Source: Streptomyces katrae
GTDB taxonomy: Bacteria > Actinomycetota > Actinomycetes > Streptomycetales > Streptomycetaceae
NCBI RefSeq assembly: GCF_000717655.1
Contig: NZ_JNZY01000006.1
Span: 62,001-126,000 of the forward strand
Length of the DNA stretch: 64,000 nt
Direction: 5' to 3'
The notes under the pieces were generated by a model. It ran no database searches. It was not told where the DNA came from and was given only the letters and a program-made list of their open reading frames with translations. Of this stretch, positions 54,192 through 63,188 are shown in pieces. Numbering within the stretch: the stretch's first letter is position 1; each line of letters opens with the position of its first letter. A program made the position numbers and the translations under genes.

Positions 54192-56752
54192 CCAGGACCG
54201 GCACGCGCGTACTTCCCGTCACCGACCTGTCCCTCGTCGTCCTGATCGGGGCCACCGGATCCGGCAAGTCCACCTTTGCCCGCAAGCACTTCAAGCCCAC
54301 CGAGGTCATCTCATCCGACTACTGCCGGGGCCTGGTCTGCGACGACGAGAACGACCAGAGCGCCAGCAAGGACGCCTTCGAGGTCCTGCACTACATCGTC
54401 GGCAAGCGGCTCGCCGCGGGCCGCCTCACCGTCGTCGACGCGACCAGCGTGCAGTCCGAGGCCCGCCGCCAGCTCGTCCAGCTCGCCCGCGCGCACGACG
54501 TGCTGCCCCTCGCCATCGTCCTCGACATGCCCGAGGGGGTCTGCGCCGAACGCAACGCCGGCCGCCCCGACCGGGCCGGGCTGCCCCGCGCGGTCATCCA
54601 GCGGCACCGCCGCGACCTGCGCCGCTCGCTGCGCGGACTGGAGCGCGAGGGCTTCCGCAAGGTGCACGTGCTGCGCACGCCCGAGGAGGCCGACAGCGCG
54701 GAAGTGGTGCTGGAGAAGCGGTTCAACGACCTCACCCACCTCACCGGCCCCTTCGACATCATCGGCGACATCCACGGCTGTTCCTCCGAGCTGGAGACCC
54801 TGCTCGGCAAGCTCGGGTACGAGGACGGCGTCCACCCGGAGGGCCGCACGGCGGTCTTCGTCGGCGACCTCGTCGACCGCGGCCCGGACAGCCCCGGCGT
54901 CCTGCGCCGCGTGATGGGCATGGTCGGGTCCGGCAACGCCCTGTGCGTGCCCGGGAACCACGAGAACAAGCTCGGCCGTTACCTCAAGGGCTCCAAGGTC
55001 CAGCAGACCCACGGGCTCGCCGAGACGATCGAGCAGCTCGGCCACGAGCCGGAGGAGTTCGTCGAGGAAGTGCGGGAGTTCATCCGCGGCCTCGTCAGCC
55101 ACTACGTGCTCGACGGCGGCAAGCTGGTGGTCTGCCACGCCGGCCTGCCCGAGAAGTACCACGGCCGCACGTCCGGCCGGGTGCGCTCGCACGCCCTGTA
55201 CGGGGAGACCACCGGCGAGACCGACGAGTTCGGCCTGCCCGTGCGCTACCCGTGGGCCGAGGACTACCGCGGCAAGGCGGTCGTGGTCTACGGCCACACC
55301 CCGGTGCCGAACACCGCCTGGATCAACAACACCATCTGTCTGGACACCGGCGCCGTCTTCGGCGGGAAGATGACCGCCCTGCGCTGGCCCGAGCGCGAAC
55401 TGGTCGACGTACCGGCCGAGAAGGTCTGGTACGAGCCGGTCAGGCCGCTCGCCGGCGAGGCGCCCGCCGGTGCTGCGTTCGACGGCTCACAGGCCGGCCG
55501 CCCGCTCGACCTGGGCGACGTCCACGGGCGACGGATCGTCGAGACCCGGCACCTGGGCAACGTCACCGTGCGCGAGGAGAACGCGGCGGCGGCCCTGGAG
55601 GTCATGAGCCGCTTCGCGGTGGACCCGCGGCTGGTCCCGTACCTGCCGCCGACCATGGCGCCCACCGCCACCTCGCAGGAGGACGGCTACCTGGAGCACC
55701 CGGCCGAAGCCTTCGCCCAGTACCGCAAGGACGGCATCGCCCAGGTCGTGTGCGAGGAGAAGCACATGGGCTCCCGCGCCACCGTCCTCGTCTGCAAGGA
55801 CGCCGAGGCGGCACGCGAGCGCTTCGGCGTCGAGGGCCCCACGGGATCCGTCTACACCCGCACCGGACGGCCCTTCTTCCAGGACCCCGAGGTCACCGAG
55901 GAGGTCCTCGCCCGGCTCCGCGGCGCCATCACCGACGCCGGCCTGTGGGAGGAGCTGGCCACCGACTGGCTGCTGCTGGACGGGGAGCTGCTGCCCTGGT
56001 CGCTGAAGTCCACCGGCTTGCTGCGCAACCAGTACGCCGCCGTCGGCGCGGCCTCCCGCGCCGTCTTCCCGGACGCCCTCGCCGCCCTGGCCGCGGCCGC
56101 CGGCCGGGGCGTCGACACCGGCGACCTGCTCGCCCGCCAGCGGGACCGGGCCGCCGACGCCGGGCGGTTCACGGACGCCTACCGGCGCTACTGCTGGACC
56201 ACCGACGGGCTGGACGGCGTACGGTTCGCGCCCTTCCAGCTGCTGGCGGCAGCCGGGCGCTCGCTGGCCGACGTACCGCACGACGAGCAGCTGTTCTGGC
56301 TGGACCGGCTCGTCGCCGCCGACGAGGCGGCCGGTACCGGGCTGTTGCGCCGCACCGGCCGGATCCTGGTCGACACCGCCGACGAGGACTCGGTACGGGC
56401 GGGCACCGACTGGTGGCTGGAGCTGACGGCCGCGGGCGGCGAGGGCATGGTCGTCAAGCCGCTCCAGGCGTACGCCCGGGACGGCAAGGGCCGCCTCGTC
56501 CAGCCCGGCGTGAAGGTCCGCGGCCGCGAGTACCTGCGGATCATCTACGGGCCGGAGTACACGCGTCCGGAGCAGCTGGAGAAGCTGCGCCAGAGGTTCC
56601 TGGGGCACAAGCGCTCGCTGGCCCTGCGCGAGTACGCGCTCGGGCTGGAGGCCCTGGACCGGCTGGCGGGCGGGGAGCCGCTGTGGCGGGTGCACGAGGC
56701 GGTCTTCGGGGTGCTCGCCCTCGAATCGGAGCCGGTCGACCCCCGGTTGTGA
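54188..56752 (+). CDS. pnkp: Polynucleotide kinase-phosphatase-ligase Pnkp (RNA repair)
   Basis: 854 residues with three modules. A 5' kinase has the P-loop GATGSGKST (21-29). A metallophosphatase has GDIHGCSSE (about 193), VGDLVDRGPDS and GNHEN (about 257). A C-terminal adenylyltransferase has the KxxG motif in EEKHMGSR (about 525) and GEGMVVKPLQ near 760. It heals and, with Hen1, seals RNAs cut by ribotoxins. The length and order match bacterial Pnkp. It is coupled to hen1. No known target ribonuclease gene adjoins it. Confidence 0.95.
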   Translation: MTRTGTRVLPVTDLSLVVLIGATGSGKSTFARKHFKPTEVISSDYCRGLVCDDENDQSASKDAFEVLHYIVGKRLAAGRLTVVDATSVQSEARRQLVQLARAHDVLPLAIVLDMPEGVCAERNAGRPDRAGLPRAVIQRHRRDLRRSLRGLEREGFRKVHVLRTPEEADSAEVVLEKRFNDLTHLTGPFDIIGDIHGCSSELETLLGKLGYEDGVHPEGRTAVFVGDLVDRGPDSPGVLRRVMGMVGSGNALCVPGNHENKLGRYLKGSKVQQTHGLAETIEQLGHEPEEFVEEVREFIRGLVSHYVLDGGKLVVCHAGLPEKYHGRTSGRVRSHALYGETTGETDEFGLPVRYPWAEDYRGKAVVVYGHTPVPNTAWINNTICLDTGAVFGGKMTALRWPERELVDVPAEKVWYEPVRPLAGEAPAGAAFDGSQAGRPLDLGDVHGRRIVETRHLGNVTVREENAAAALEVMSRFAVDPRLVPYLPPTMAPTATSQEDGYLEHPAEAFAQYRKDGIAQVVCEEKHMGSRATVLVCKDAEAARERFGVEGPTGSVYTRTGRPFFQDPEVTEEVLARLRGAITDAGLWEELATDWLLLDGELLPWSLKSTGLLRNQYAAVGAASRAVFPDALAALAAAAGRGVDTGDLLARQRDRAADAGRFTDAYRRYCWTTDGLDGVRFAPFQLLAAAGRSLADVPHDEQLFWLDRLVAADEAAGTGLLRRTGRILVDTADEDSVRAGTDWWLELTAAGGEGMVVKPLQAYARDGKGRLVQPGVKVRGREYLRIIYGPEYTRPEQLEKLRQRFLGHKRSLALREYALGLEALDRLAGGEPLWRVHEAVFGVLALESEPVDPRL

Positions 56753-56914
56753 TGCGGAGGCCGTGACACGGAGGCGTAAAGGCGAGGCCCCCGTACGGCC
56801 CCGAATTAGGTCGTATGGGGGAACTTTCCCGAAGAACGCCGGGAAAACCACCGGCGGGATCGTTCATCCAGGGCAGCGGAATGTCCGCGACCCTGGAAGG
56901 ACGGAACGTCACTT

Positions 56915-57418
56915 ATGAAGATGACCGCGCGCGGAAGCATTGCGGCACTCATGACCTGTATGGCCGCGGCAGGCGCAGCCACCCCGGCCGTGGCCGACTC
57001 GGTGCCGGTGGCTGTGCCCCTGGACGCCGTGAAGACCACGCTGGGCGTGGAGACCCCGCGCGTGGCCACCGCGGTGCCGGTGCCGGTCGTCGGCGCCCCG
57101 GAGGCTCCGCGGTACCACACGGGGGATCTGCTCCCCAGCCCGATCCTCCCGGTGCTGCCGGTCGCCACCGAGCTCGGCAGCACCCTGGTCGGCGCGCCGG
57201 TGCCGAACCTGCTCGGCGACCCGAAGACGGACGGCGAGGGCACCGTGGAGTCCCCGGCCACAGGCCTGCTCGCCCGCACCCCGGGTGCCGTCGTCGGCGC
57301 CCCGCTGACGATGCCGAACGGCGACAACTTCGGGATCCCGGACCTGACCACTCCCAAGCTGGGCCTGACCACCCCGGAGCTGATCGGCACCCCGGCGGCA
57401 CTCCTCGGTCTGCGCTGA
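56915..57418 (+). CDS. Small secreted protein
   Basis: 167 residues. A signal peptide of about 27 ([20 protein letters not shown], then AATPAVA) with a cleavage site AVA-D is clear. The mature part is rich in Pro, Val, Leu and Gly with repeated LLxxP and LTTPxL phrases and no Cys. It has no cell-wall sorting signal. It lies alone behind 160 bases with several short palindromes. Function unknown. Confidence 0.75.
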   Translation: MKMTARGSIAALMTCMAAAGAATPAVADSVPVAVPLDAVKTTLGVETPRVATAVPVPVVGAPEAPRYHTGDLLPSPILPVLPVATELGSTLVGAPVPNLLGDPKTDGEGTVESPATGLLARTPGAVVGAPLTMPNGDNFGIPDLTTPKLGLTTPELIGTPAALLGLR

Positions 57419-57518
57419 TCCCGCGGGGGCTGGCGGGCCCGCAGGGGCTGCCGGTCCTGCCCGGTCTCCTGAGCGAACGCCCCGTCAAAAAGCCGTCCGG
57501 TCTGCGAACGTGTACGCC

Positions 57519-58745
57519 ATGGGATTCCATGTCGACTCCGAGACCGGGCGGCTTCGCCGCGTCATCCTCCACCGGCCCGACCTGGAGCTGAAGCGGCTCA
57601 CACCGACCAACAAGGACGCGCTGCTCTTCGACGACGTGCTGTGGGTGCGCCGGGCCCGCCAGGAGCACGACGGCTTCGCGGACGTACTGCGCGACCGCGG
57701 CGTGGAGGTGCACCTCTTCGGCGACCTGCTGTGCGAGGCCCTGGAGATCCCGGAGGCCAGACACCTCGTATTGGACCGGGTGTTCGACGAGAAGGAGTAC
57801 GGGCCGCTCGCCACCGACCACCTGCGCGCGGTCTTCGACGGGCTGCCGGCGGCCGGACTGGCCGAGGCGCTGGTCGGCGGGATGACCAAGCGGGAGTACC
57901 TGGAGCGGCACGCCGAGCCGGTGTCGGTGCGATTCCACGCCATGGAACTGGACGACTTCCTGCTGGGGCCGCTGCCCAACCACCTGTTCACCCGGGACAC
58001 CTCCGCCTGGATCTACGACGGGGTGTCGATCAACGCCATGCGCTGGCCCGCCCGGCAGCGCGAGACGGTGCACTTCGAGGCGATCTACAAGCACCACCCG
58101 CTCTTCACCGCCTCGGGGGCCTTCCACTACTGGTCGCAGGGCCAGGCGGACTACCCGTCGACCATCGAGGGCGGGGACGTGCTCGTCATCGGCAACGGCG
58201 CGGTCCTGATCGGGATGAGCGAGCGGACGACGCCGCAGGCGGTGGAGATGCTCGCGCGCGGGCTCTTCGCGGCCGGGTCCGCGACCACCATCGTGGCGCT
58301 GGACATGCCGAAGCGGCGGGCCTTCATGCACCTCGACACCGTCATGACGATGGTGGACGGAGATACGTTCACCCAGTACGCGGGCCTCGGCATGCTGCGC
58401 TCCTACACGATCGAGCCGGGCGCCGGCCTGCAGGAGCTGAAGGTGACCGACCATCCGCCGGAGCACATGCACCGGGCGATCGCGGCTGCGCTCGGGCTGG
58501 ACTCGATCCGGGTGCTGACCGCGACGCAGGACGTGCACGCGGCGGAGCGCGAGCAGTGGGACGACGGCTGCAACGTGCTGGCCGTCGAGCCGGGGGTGGT
58601 GGTGGCGTACGAGCGGAACGTGACGACCAACACGCACCTGCGCAAGGAGGGCATCGAGGTCATCGAGATCCCGGGCAGCGAGCTGGGCCGGGGCCGGGGC
58701 GGGCCGCGGTGCATGAGCTGCCCGGTGGAGCGGGACCCGGCCTGA
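57519..58745 (+). CDS. arcA: Arginine deiminase
   Basis: 408 residues. Core motifs are [40 protein letters not shown] (catalytic His region) and the C-terminal [10 protein letters not shown], whose Cys is the nucleophile. It converts arginine to citrulline and ammonia. ATG 57519 ([11 protein letters not shown]) is preferred; GTG 57510 would add three residues, and neither has a clear ribosome binding site. The ornithine carbamoyltransferase gene follows, as in catabolic arc operons, but carbamate kinase is not in the window. Confidence 0.93.
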   Translation: MGFHVDSETGRLRRVILHRPDLELKRLTPTNKDALLFDDVLWVRRARQEHDGFADVLRDRGVEVHLFGDLLCEALEIPEARHLVLDRVFDEKEYGPLATDHLRAVFDGLPAAGLAEALVGGMTKREYLERHAEPVSVRFHAMELDDFLLGPLPNHLFTRDTSAWIYDGVSINAMRWPARQRETVHFEAIYKHHPLFTASGAFHYWSQGQADYPSTIEGGDVLVIGNGAVLIGMSERTTPQAVEMLARGLFAAGSATTIVALDMPKRRAFMHLDTVMTMVDGDTFTQYAGLGMLRSYTIEPGAGLQELKVTDHPPEHMHRAIAAALGLDSIRVLTATQDVHAAEREQWDDGCNVLAVEPGVVVAYERNVTTNTHLRKEGIEVIEIPGSELGRGRGGPRCMSCPVERDPA

Positions 58746-58815
58746 CCGGGGGAAACCGGACGGGAACCGGAGGGGCGGGCAACAGGAGGACCGGCGCAAC
58801 CGGAGGCCGGGGGGC

Positions 58816-58843
58816 TGTATATCAATGCAGGAGAGCGTATACA
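58816..58843 (+). promoter_or_regulatory. Candidate promoter with inverted repeat before argF
   Basis: TGTATA (58816-58821) and TATACA (58838-58843) form an inverted repeat spaced by 16 bases in an AT-rich island 40-70 bases before the gene. TATACA can serve as a -10 box. Location and AT content suit an ArgR-type site, but the match to a known ARG box was not scored. Confidence 0.35.
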
Positions 58844-58883
58844 CTTCCAGCATCCCCTGTCAGTGCGACCCTGGAGTGCCCCG

Positions 58884-59900
58884 ATGGCCACCGACCTCGT
58901 CGGCCGTAGTTTCCTCAAGGAGCTCGACTTTTCCGCCGCCGAGTTCCGCGGCCTGATCGAGCTCGCCGCCGACCTCAAGGCGGCCAAGAAGGCCGGGGCC
59001 GAGCAGCGCCGCCTCCGGGGCAGGCACATCGCGCTGATCTTCGAGAAGACCTCGACGCGCACCCGCTGCGCGTTCGAGGTCGCCGCCGCCGACCAGGGCG
59101 CCCACACCACCTACCTCGACCCGGCCGGCTCCCAGATCGGCCACAAGGAGTCGGTCAAGGACACGGCGCGGGTGCTCGGCCGGATGTTCGACGGCATCGA
59201 GTACCGGGGTGACAGCCAGGCGGCCGTGGAGGCGCTCGCCGCGCACTCCGGCGTGCCGGTGTTCAACGGGCTCACCGACGACTGGCACCCCACCCAGATG
59301 CTGGCCGACGTGCTCACCATGACCGAGCACTGCGCCAAGCCGCTGGACCGGATCACCTTCGCCTACCTCGGCGACGCCCGCTTCAACATGGGCAACTCGT
59401 ACCTGGTGACCGGCGCGCTGCTCGGCATGGACGTCCGGATCGTCGCGCCGAAGGCCTACTGGCCGGCCGAGTCCGTGGTGTCCGAGGCGCACCGGCTCGC
59501 GGCCGCCAGCGGGGCCCGGATCACGCTGACGGAGAACGTCGCCGAGGGCGTGGCCGAGGCGGACTTCGTCGCCACCGACGTGTGGGTCTCCATGGGTGAG
59601 CCCAAGGAGGTCTGGGACGAACGGATCGGCGCCCTGGCCCCGTACGCCGTCACGATGGACGTGCTGCGCGCGACCGGGAACCCGGACGTGAAGTTCCTGC
59701 ACTGCCTGCCCGCCTTCCACGACCTGGGCACCAAGGTCGGCCGGGAGATCCACGAACGGCACGGGCTGGAGTCGCTGGAGGTGACGGACGAGGTGTTCGA
59801 ATCCGCGCACTCGCTCGTCTTCGACGAGGCCGAGAACCGGCTGCACACCATCAAGGCCGTGCTCGTCGCCACCCTCGCCGGGCCGGACGACACCCCCTAG
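58884..59900 (+). CDS. argF: Ornithine carbamoyltransferase
   Basis: 338 residues. The carbamoyl-phosphate loop STRTR, the DWHPTQ segment, and the ornithine-binding [10 protein letters not shown] loop are intact. It catalyses ornithine plus carbamoyl phosphate to citrulline, or the reverse in arginine breakdown. GGAG lies eight bases before ATG 58884. Its place after arcA suggests the catabolic form (arcB), but its own AT-rich promoter region suggests separate control; sequence alone does not decide. Confidence 0.93.
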   Translation: MATDLVGRSFLKELDFSAAEFRGLIELAADLKAAKKAGAEQRRLRGRHIALIFEKTSTRTRCAFEVAAADQGAHTTYLDPAGSQIGHKESVKDTARVLGRMFDGIEYRGDSQAAVEALAAHSGVPVFNGLTDDWHPTQMLADVLTMTEHCAKPLDRITFAYLGDARFNMGNSYLVTGALLGMDVRIVAPKAYWPAESVVSEAHRLAAASGARITLTENVAEGVAEADFVATDVWVSMGEPKEVWDERIGALAPYAVTMDVLRATGNPDVKFLHCLPAFHDLGTKVGREIHERHGLESLEVTDEVFESAHSLVFDEAENRLHTIKAVLVATLAGPDDTP

Positions 59901-60005
59901 CGGGGCTCTTGTTCGCGTGGCATCGCATAGTCATGCGGGCGGGGGCCCGCCAAGGTGAGCCGGGCGGCGGTGGGGCGCGACGCCTTCACTCATGTGTCGC
60001 GTTTC

Positions 60006-60034
60006 TGTGACGGCAGTCACGATGCAGTGATACC
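60006..60034 (+). promoter_or_regulatory. Candidate promoter with Crp-like palindrome before enoyl-CoA hydratase gene
   Basis: TGTGAcggcagTCACG (60006-60021) has the TGTGA-N6-TCAC form of a Crp-type site. Its left half also sits 17 bases before GATACC (60029-60034), a likely -10 box. Transcription would begin near 60041, almost on the GTG start, so the mRNA may be leaderless. Confidence 0.4.
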
Positions 60035-60043
60035 GTCGATCGT

Positions 60044-60871
60044 GTGAGCCCCTTCATCGGTTCCACAGCAGCGACCGAACGGTGGCGCCACCTGCGGGTG
60101 ACCCGGCAGGACGGCGTGGCCACCGTCACCCTCGACCGCCCCGAGAAGCTCAACGCCCTCACCTTCGGCGCCTACGCCGACCTGCGCGATCTGCTCGCCG
60201 AACTCTCCCGCGAGCGGTCCGTGCGCGCCCTCGTGCTCGGCGGCGAGGGTCGCGGGTTCTGCTCCGGCGGAGACGTCGACGAGATCATCGGTGCCACCCT
60301 CGCCATGGACACCGCCCAGCTCCTCGACTTCAACCGGATGACCGGCCAGGTGGTGCGTGCCGTCCGCGAATGCCCCTTCCCCGTGATCGCCGCCGTGCAC
60401 GGGGTCGCCGCCGGCGCCGGCGCCGTCCTCGCCCTCGCCGCCGACTTCCGGATCGCCGACCCCACCGCCCGCTTCGCGTTCCTCTTCACCCGCGTCGGCC
60501 TCTCCGGCGGGGACATGGGCGCCGCCTACCTGCTGCCCCGCGTCGTCGGCCTCGGCCACGCCACCCGGCTGCTGATGCTCGGAGAGCCCGTACGCGCGCC
60601 GGAGGCCGAGCGCATCGGCCTGCTCAGCGAGGTCACCGAGGAGGGCAAGGCCGGCGTACGGGCCGCCGAACTCGCCGCGCACCTCGCGGCGGGCCCGGCC
60701 CTCGCGTACGCGCAGACCAAGGCGCTGCTGACCGCCGAGCTCGACATGCCGCTGGCCGCGTCGGTCGAGCTCGACGCCAACACCCAGGCCCTCCTGATGA
60801 ACGGCCGGGACTACGCCGAGTTCCACGCCGCCTTCACCACGAAGCGGCCGCCGGAGTGGAAGGGAAGGTAG
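60044..60871 (+). CDS. Enoyl-CoA hydratase/isomerase family protein
   Basis: 275 residues, crotonase fold. The oxyanion-hole segments are LGGEGRGFCSGGDVDEI and HGVAAGAGAVLALAADFRIA. It would hydrate or isomerise a CoA thioester. It lies four bases before the salicylyl-CoA hydroxylase gene, pointing to aromatic CoA-ester breakdown. GTG start at 60044; no ribosome binding site is visible, consistent with a leaderless message. Confidence 0.9.
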   Translation: MSPFIGSTAATERWRHLRVTRQDGVATVTLDRPEKLNALTFGAYADLRDLLAELSRERSVRALVLGGEGRGFCSGGDVDEIIGATLAMDTAQLLDFNRMTGQVVRAVRECPFPVIAAVHGVAAGAGAVLALAADFRIADPTARFAFLFTRVGLSGGDMGAAYLLPRVVGLGHATRLLMLGEPVRAPEAERIGLLSEVTEEGKAGVRAAELAAHLAAGPALAYAQTKALLTAELDMPLAASVELDANTQALLMNGRDYAEFHAAFTTKRPPEWKGR

Positions 60872-60875
60872 CGCC

Positions 60876-63167
60876 ATGGCTGCGGGCACCCTGCGGGTCG
60901 GCAGCGCCGTGCGGGCCGGCAGCCCGCTGCGGGTCGCCGTCGTCGGCGGCGGGCCCGGGGGCCTGTACGCCGCCGCACTGCTGGCCCGCCAGGGCCACAC
61001 CGTCGAGCTCTGGGAACGCAGTGCCCCCGAGGACACCTTCGGCTTCGGCGTGGTGCTCTCCGACGAGACCCTCGGAGGCATCGAAGCGGCCGACACCGTC
61101 GTCTACGCCGCCCTCGGCGCGGAGTTCGTGCGCTGGGACGACATCGACATCGTCCACCGCGGGCGGCTGCTCACCTCCGGCGGCCACGGCTTCGCCGCCA
61201 TCGGGCGGCGCAGGCTGCTCAAGATCCTGCACGAGCGCTGCGCCGGGCTCGGGGTGAAGCTCCGCTTCCGCACCCGGGCACCGGCCGCCGCCCTGCTGGC
61301 GGCCTCGTACGACCTGGTGGTCGCGGCCGACGGGGTGCACAGTGCGACCCGGCAGAGCGGCGCCGCGCACTTCCGGCCGACGCTGACGAGCGGGAGGTGC
61401 CGGTACATCTGGCTCGCCGCCGACTTCGCCTTCGACGCGTTCCGCTTCGAGATCGCCGAGACCGAGCACGGCGTCATGCAGCTGCACGCCTACCCCTACT
61501 CCGCGGACGCCTCCACCGTGATCGTGGAGATGCACGAGAAGGTGTGGCGGGCCGCCGGCCTCGACCTGTGCGACGAGGGCGAATCGGCCGCCCGCTGCGC
61601 CAAGGTCTTCGGCGAGGCCCTGCGCGGCCGGCCGCTGCATGGAAACCGCTCCGCGTGGACGGAGTTCCGTACGGTCGTCAACGAGCGGTGGTCCCACGGC
61701 AACGTGGTCCTGCTCGGCGACGCGGCGCACACCGCGCACTTCTCCATCGGCTCCGGCACCAAGCTGGCGGTGGAGGACGCGCTCGCGCTCGCCGAAGCCG
61801 TGGCCGCACAGCCGGACGTGCCCGCCGCCCTGGCCGCGTACGAGGCCGCACGGCGCCCCGCGGTGGCCTCGACCCAGCGGGCCGCCGCCGCCAGCATGCG
61901 GTGGTTCGAGGAACTCGCCGGGTACGTGGACCAGCCCGCCCGGCAGTTCGCCTTCAACCTGCTCACCCGCAGCCGACGGGTGACCCACGACAACCTGCGG
62001 CTGCGCGACGAGCGGTTCACCCGGGCCGTGGAACGGGACTTCGGCTGCCCGGACGAGGACACCCCTCCGATGTTCACGCCGCTGAAGCTGCGCGGACTGA
62101 CCCTGCGCAACCGGGTCGTGGTCTCCCCGATGGACATGTACTCCGCACAGCACGGCGACGGGACTCCCGGGGACTTCCACCTGGTCCACCTGGGCGCGCG
62201 GGCCCTCGGCGGAGCCGCGCTGGTGATGACCGAGATGGTCTGCGTGTCTGCCGAAGGCCGGATCACCCCCGGCTGCACCGGCCTGTACACGGCGGAGCAG
62301 GCGGCGGCCTGGACCCGGATCGCCGACTTCGTGCACACCTCGGCGCCCGGCACCGCGCTCGGCGTCCAGCTCGGCCACTCAGGTCCCAAGGGCTCGACGC
62401 GGCTGATGTGGGAGGGCATGGACGACCCCCTCCCGGAGGGCAACTGGCCCGTGGCGGCGGCTTCGGCCCTGCCGTACCGGCCGGGCGTCTCGGCCGTCCC
62501 GCGCGAGCTGACGGTGCAGGACCTCGCCTCGATCCGCTCCGATTTCGCGGCCGCCGCGGTACGGGCCGCCGACTGCGGGTTCGACCTGCTGGAACTGCAC
62601 TGCGCCCACGGCTATCTGCTGTCCGGCTTCCTGTCCCCGCTCACCAACCACCGTACGGACGCCTACGGAGGCCCGCTGGAGAACAGGCTCCGGTTCCCGC
62701 TGGAGGTCTTCGACGCGGTCCGCTCGGTGTGGCCCGACGACCGCCCGATGACCGTCCGCATCTCCGCCACCGACTGGGCCCCCGGCGGCACCTCCGCCCA
62801 GGACGCGGTGGACATCGCGGCCGCCTTCGCCGCCCACGGCGCCGACGCCATCGACGTGTCGACCGGCCAGGTGGTGGCGGACGAGGCCCCCGAGTTCGGG
62901 CGCTCGTACCAGACCCCGTACGCGGACCGGATCCGCAACGCGCTGGGCGTCCCGGTCATCGCCGTCGGCGCCATCTCCTCCTGGGACGACGTGAACTCCC
63001 TGCTGCTGGCGGGCCGCGCCGATCTCTGCGCCGTCGGCCGCCCCCACCTCTACGACCCGCACTGGACCCTGCACGCGGCCGCCGACCAGTCCTACGCAGG
63101 CCCGGCGGCCCCCTGGCCCGCCCCCTACCGGGCCGGCAGCCGCAAACCGCCGGCCGGCCGCGGCTGA
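60876..63167 (+). CDS. Bifunctional salicylyl-CoA 5-hydroxylase/oxidoreductase
   Basis: 763 residues. The N-terminal half (to about 385) is an FAD monooxygenase: VVGGGPGGLYAA at about 22-33 binds the ADP part and GDAAHTAHFSIGSG the flavin. The C-terminal half is an Old Yellow Enzyme-type flavin oxidoreductase (FTPLKLRGLTLRNRVVVSPM, then ELHCAHGYLLSGFLSPLTN, then IAVGAISSWDD). This fusion is known in aromatic catabolism, where salicylyl-CoA becomes gentisyl-CoA. Start at ATG 60876. The substrate is inferred from the family. Confidence 0.92.
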   Translation: MAAGTLRVGSAVRAGSPLRVAVVGGGPGGLYAAALLARQGHTVELWERSAPEDTFGFGVVLSDETLGGIEAADTVVYAALGAEFVRWDDIDIVHRGRLLTSGGHGFAAIGRRRLLKILHERCAGLGVKLRFRTRAPAAALLAASYDLVVAADGVHSATRQSGAAHFRPTLTSGRCRYIWLAADFAFDAFRFEIAETEHGVMQLHAYPYSADASTVIVEMHEKVWRAAGLDLCDEGESAARCAKVFGEALRGRPLHGNRSAWTEFRTVVNERWSHGNVVLLGDAAHTAHFSIGSGTKLAVEDALALAEAVAAQPDVPAALAAYEAARRPAVASTQRAAAASMRWFEELAGYVDQPARQFAFNLLTRSRRVTHDNLRLRDERFTRAVERDFGCPDEDTPPMFTPLKLRGLTLRNRVVVSPMDMYSAQHGDGTPGDFHLVHLGARALGGAALVMTEMVCVSAEGRITPGCTGLYTAEQAAAWTRIADFVHTSAPGTALGVQLGHSGPKGSTRLMWEGMDDPLPEGNWPVAAASALPYRPGVSAVPRELTVQDLASIRSDFAAAAVRAADCGFDLLELHCAHGYLLSGFLSPLTNHRTDAYGGPLENRLRFPLEVFDAVRSVWPDDRPMTVRISATDWAPGGTSAQDAVDIAAAFAAHGADAIDVSTGQVVADEAPEFGRSYQTPYADRIRNALGVPVIAVGAISSWDDVNSLLLAGRADLCAVGRPHLYDPHWTLHAAADQSYAGPAAPWPAPYRAGSRKPPAGRG

Positions 63168-63188
63168 GGGAGGCTCACGCAGCTGCCC

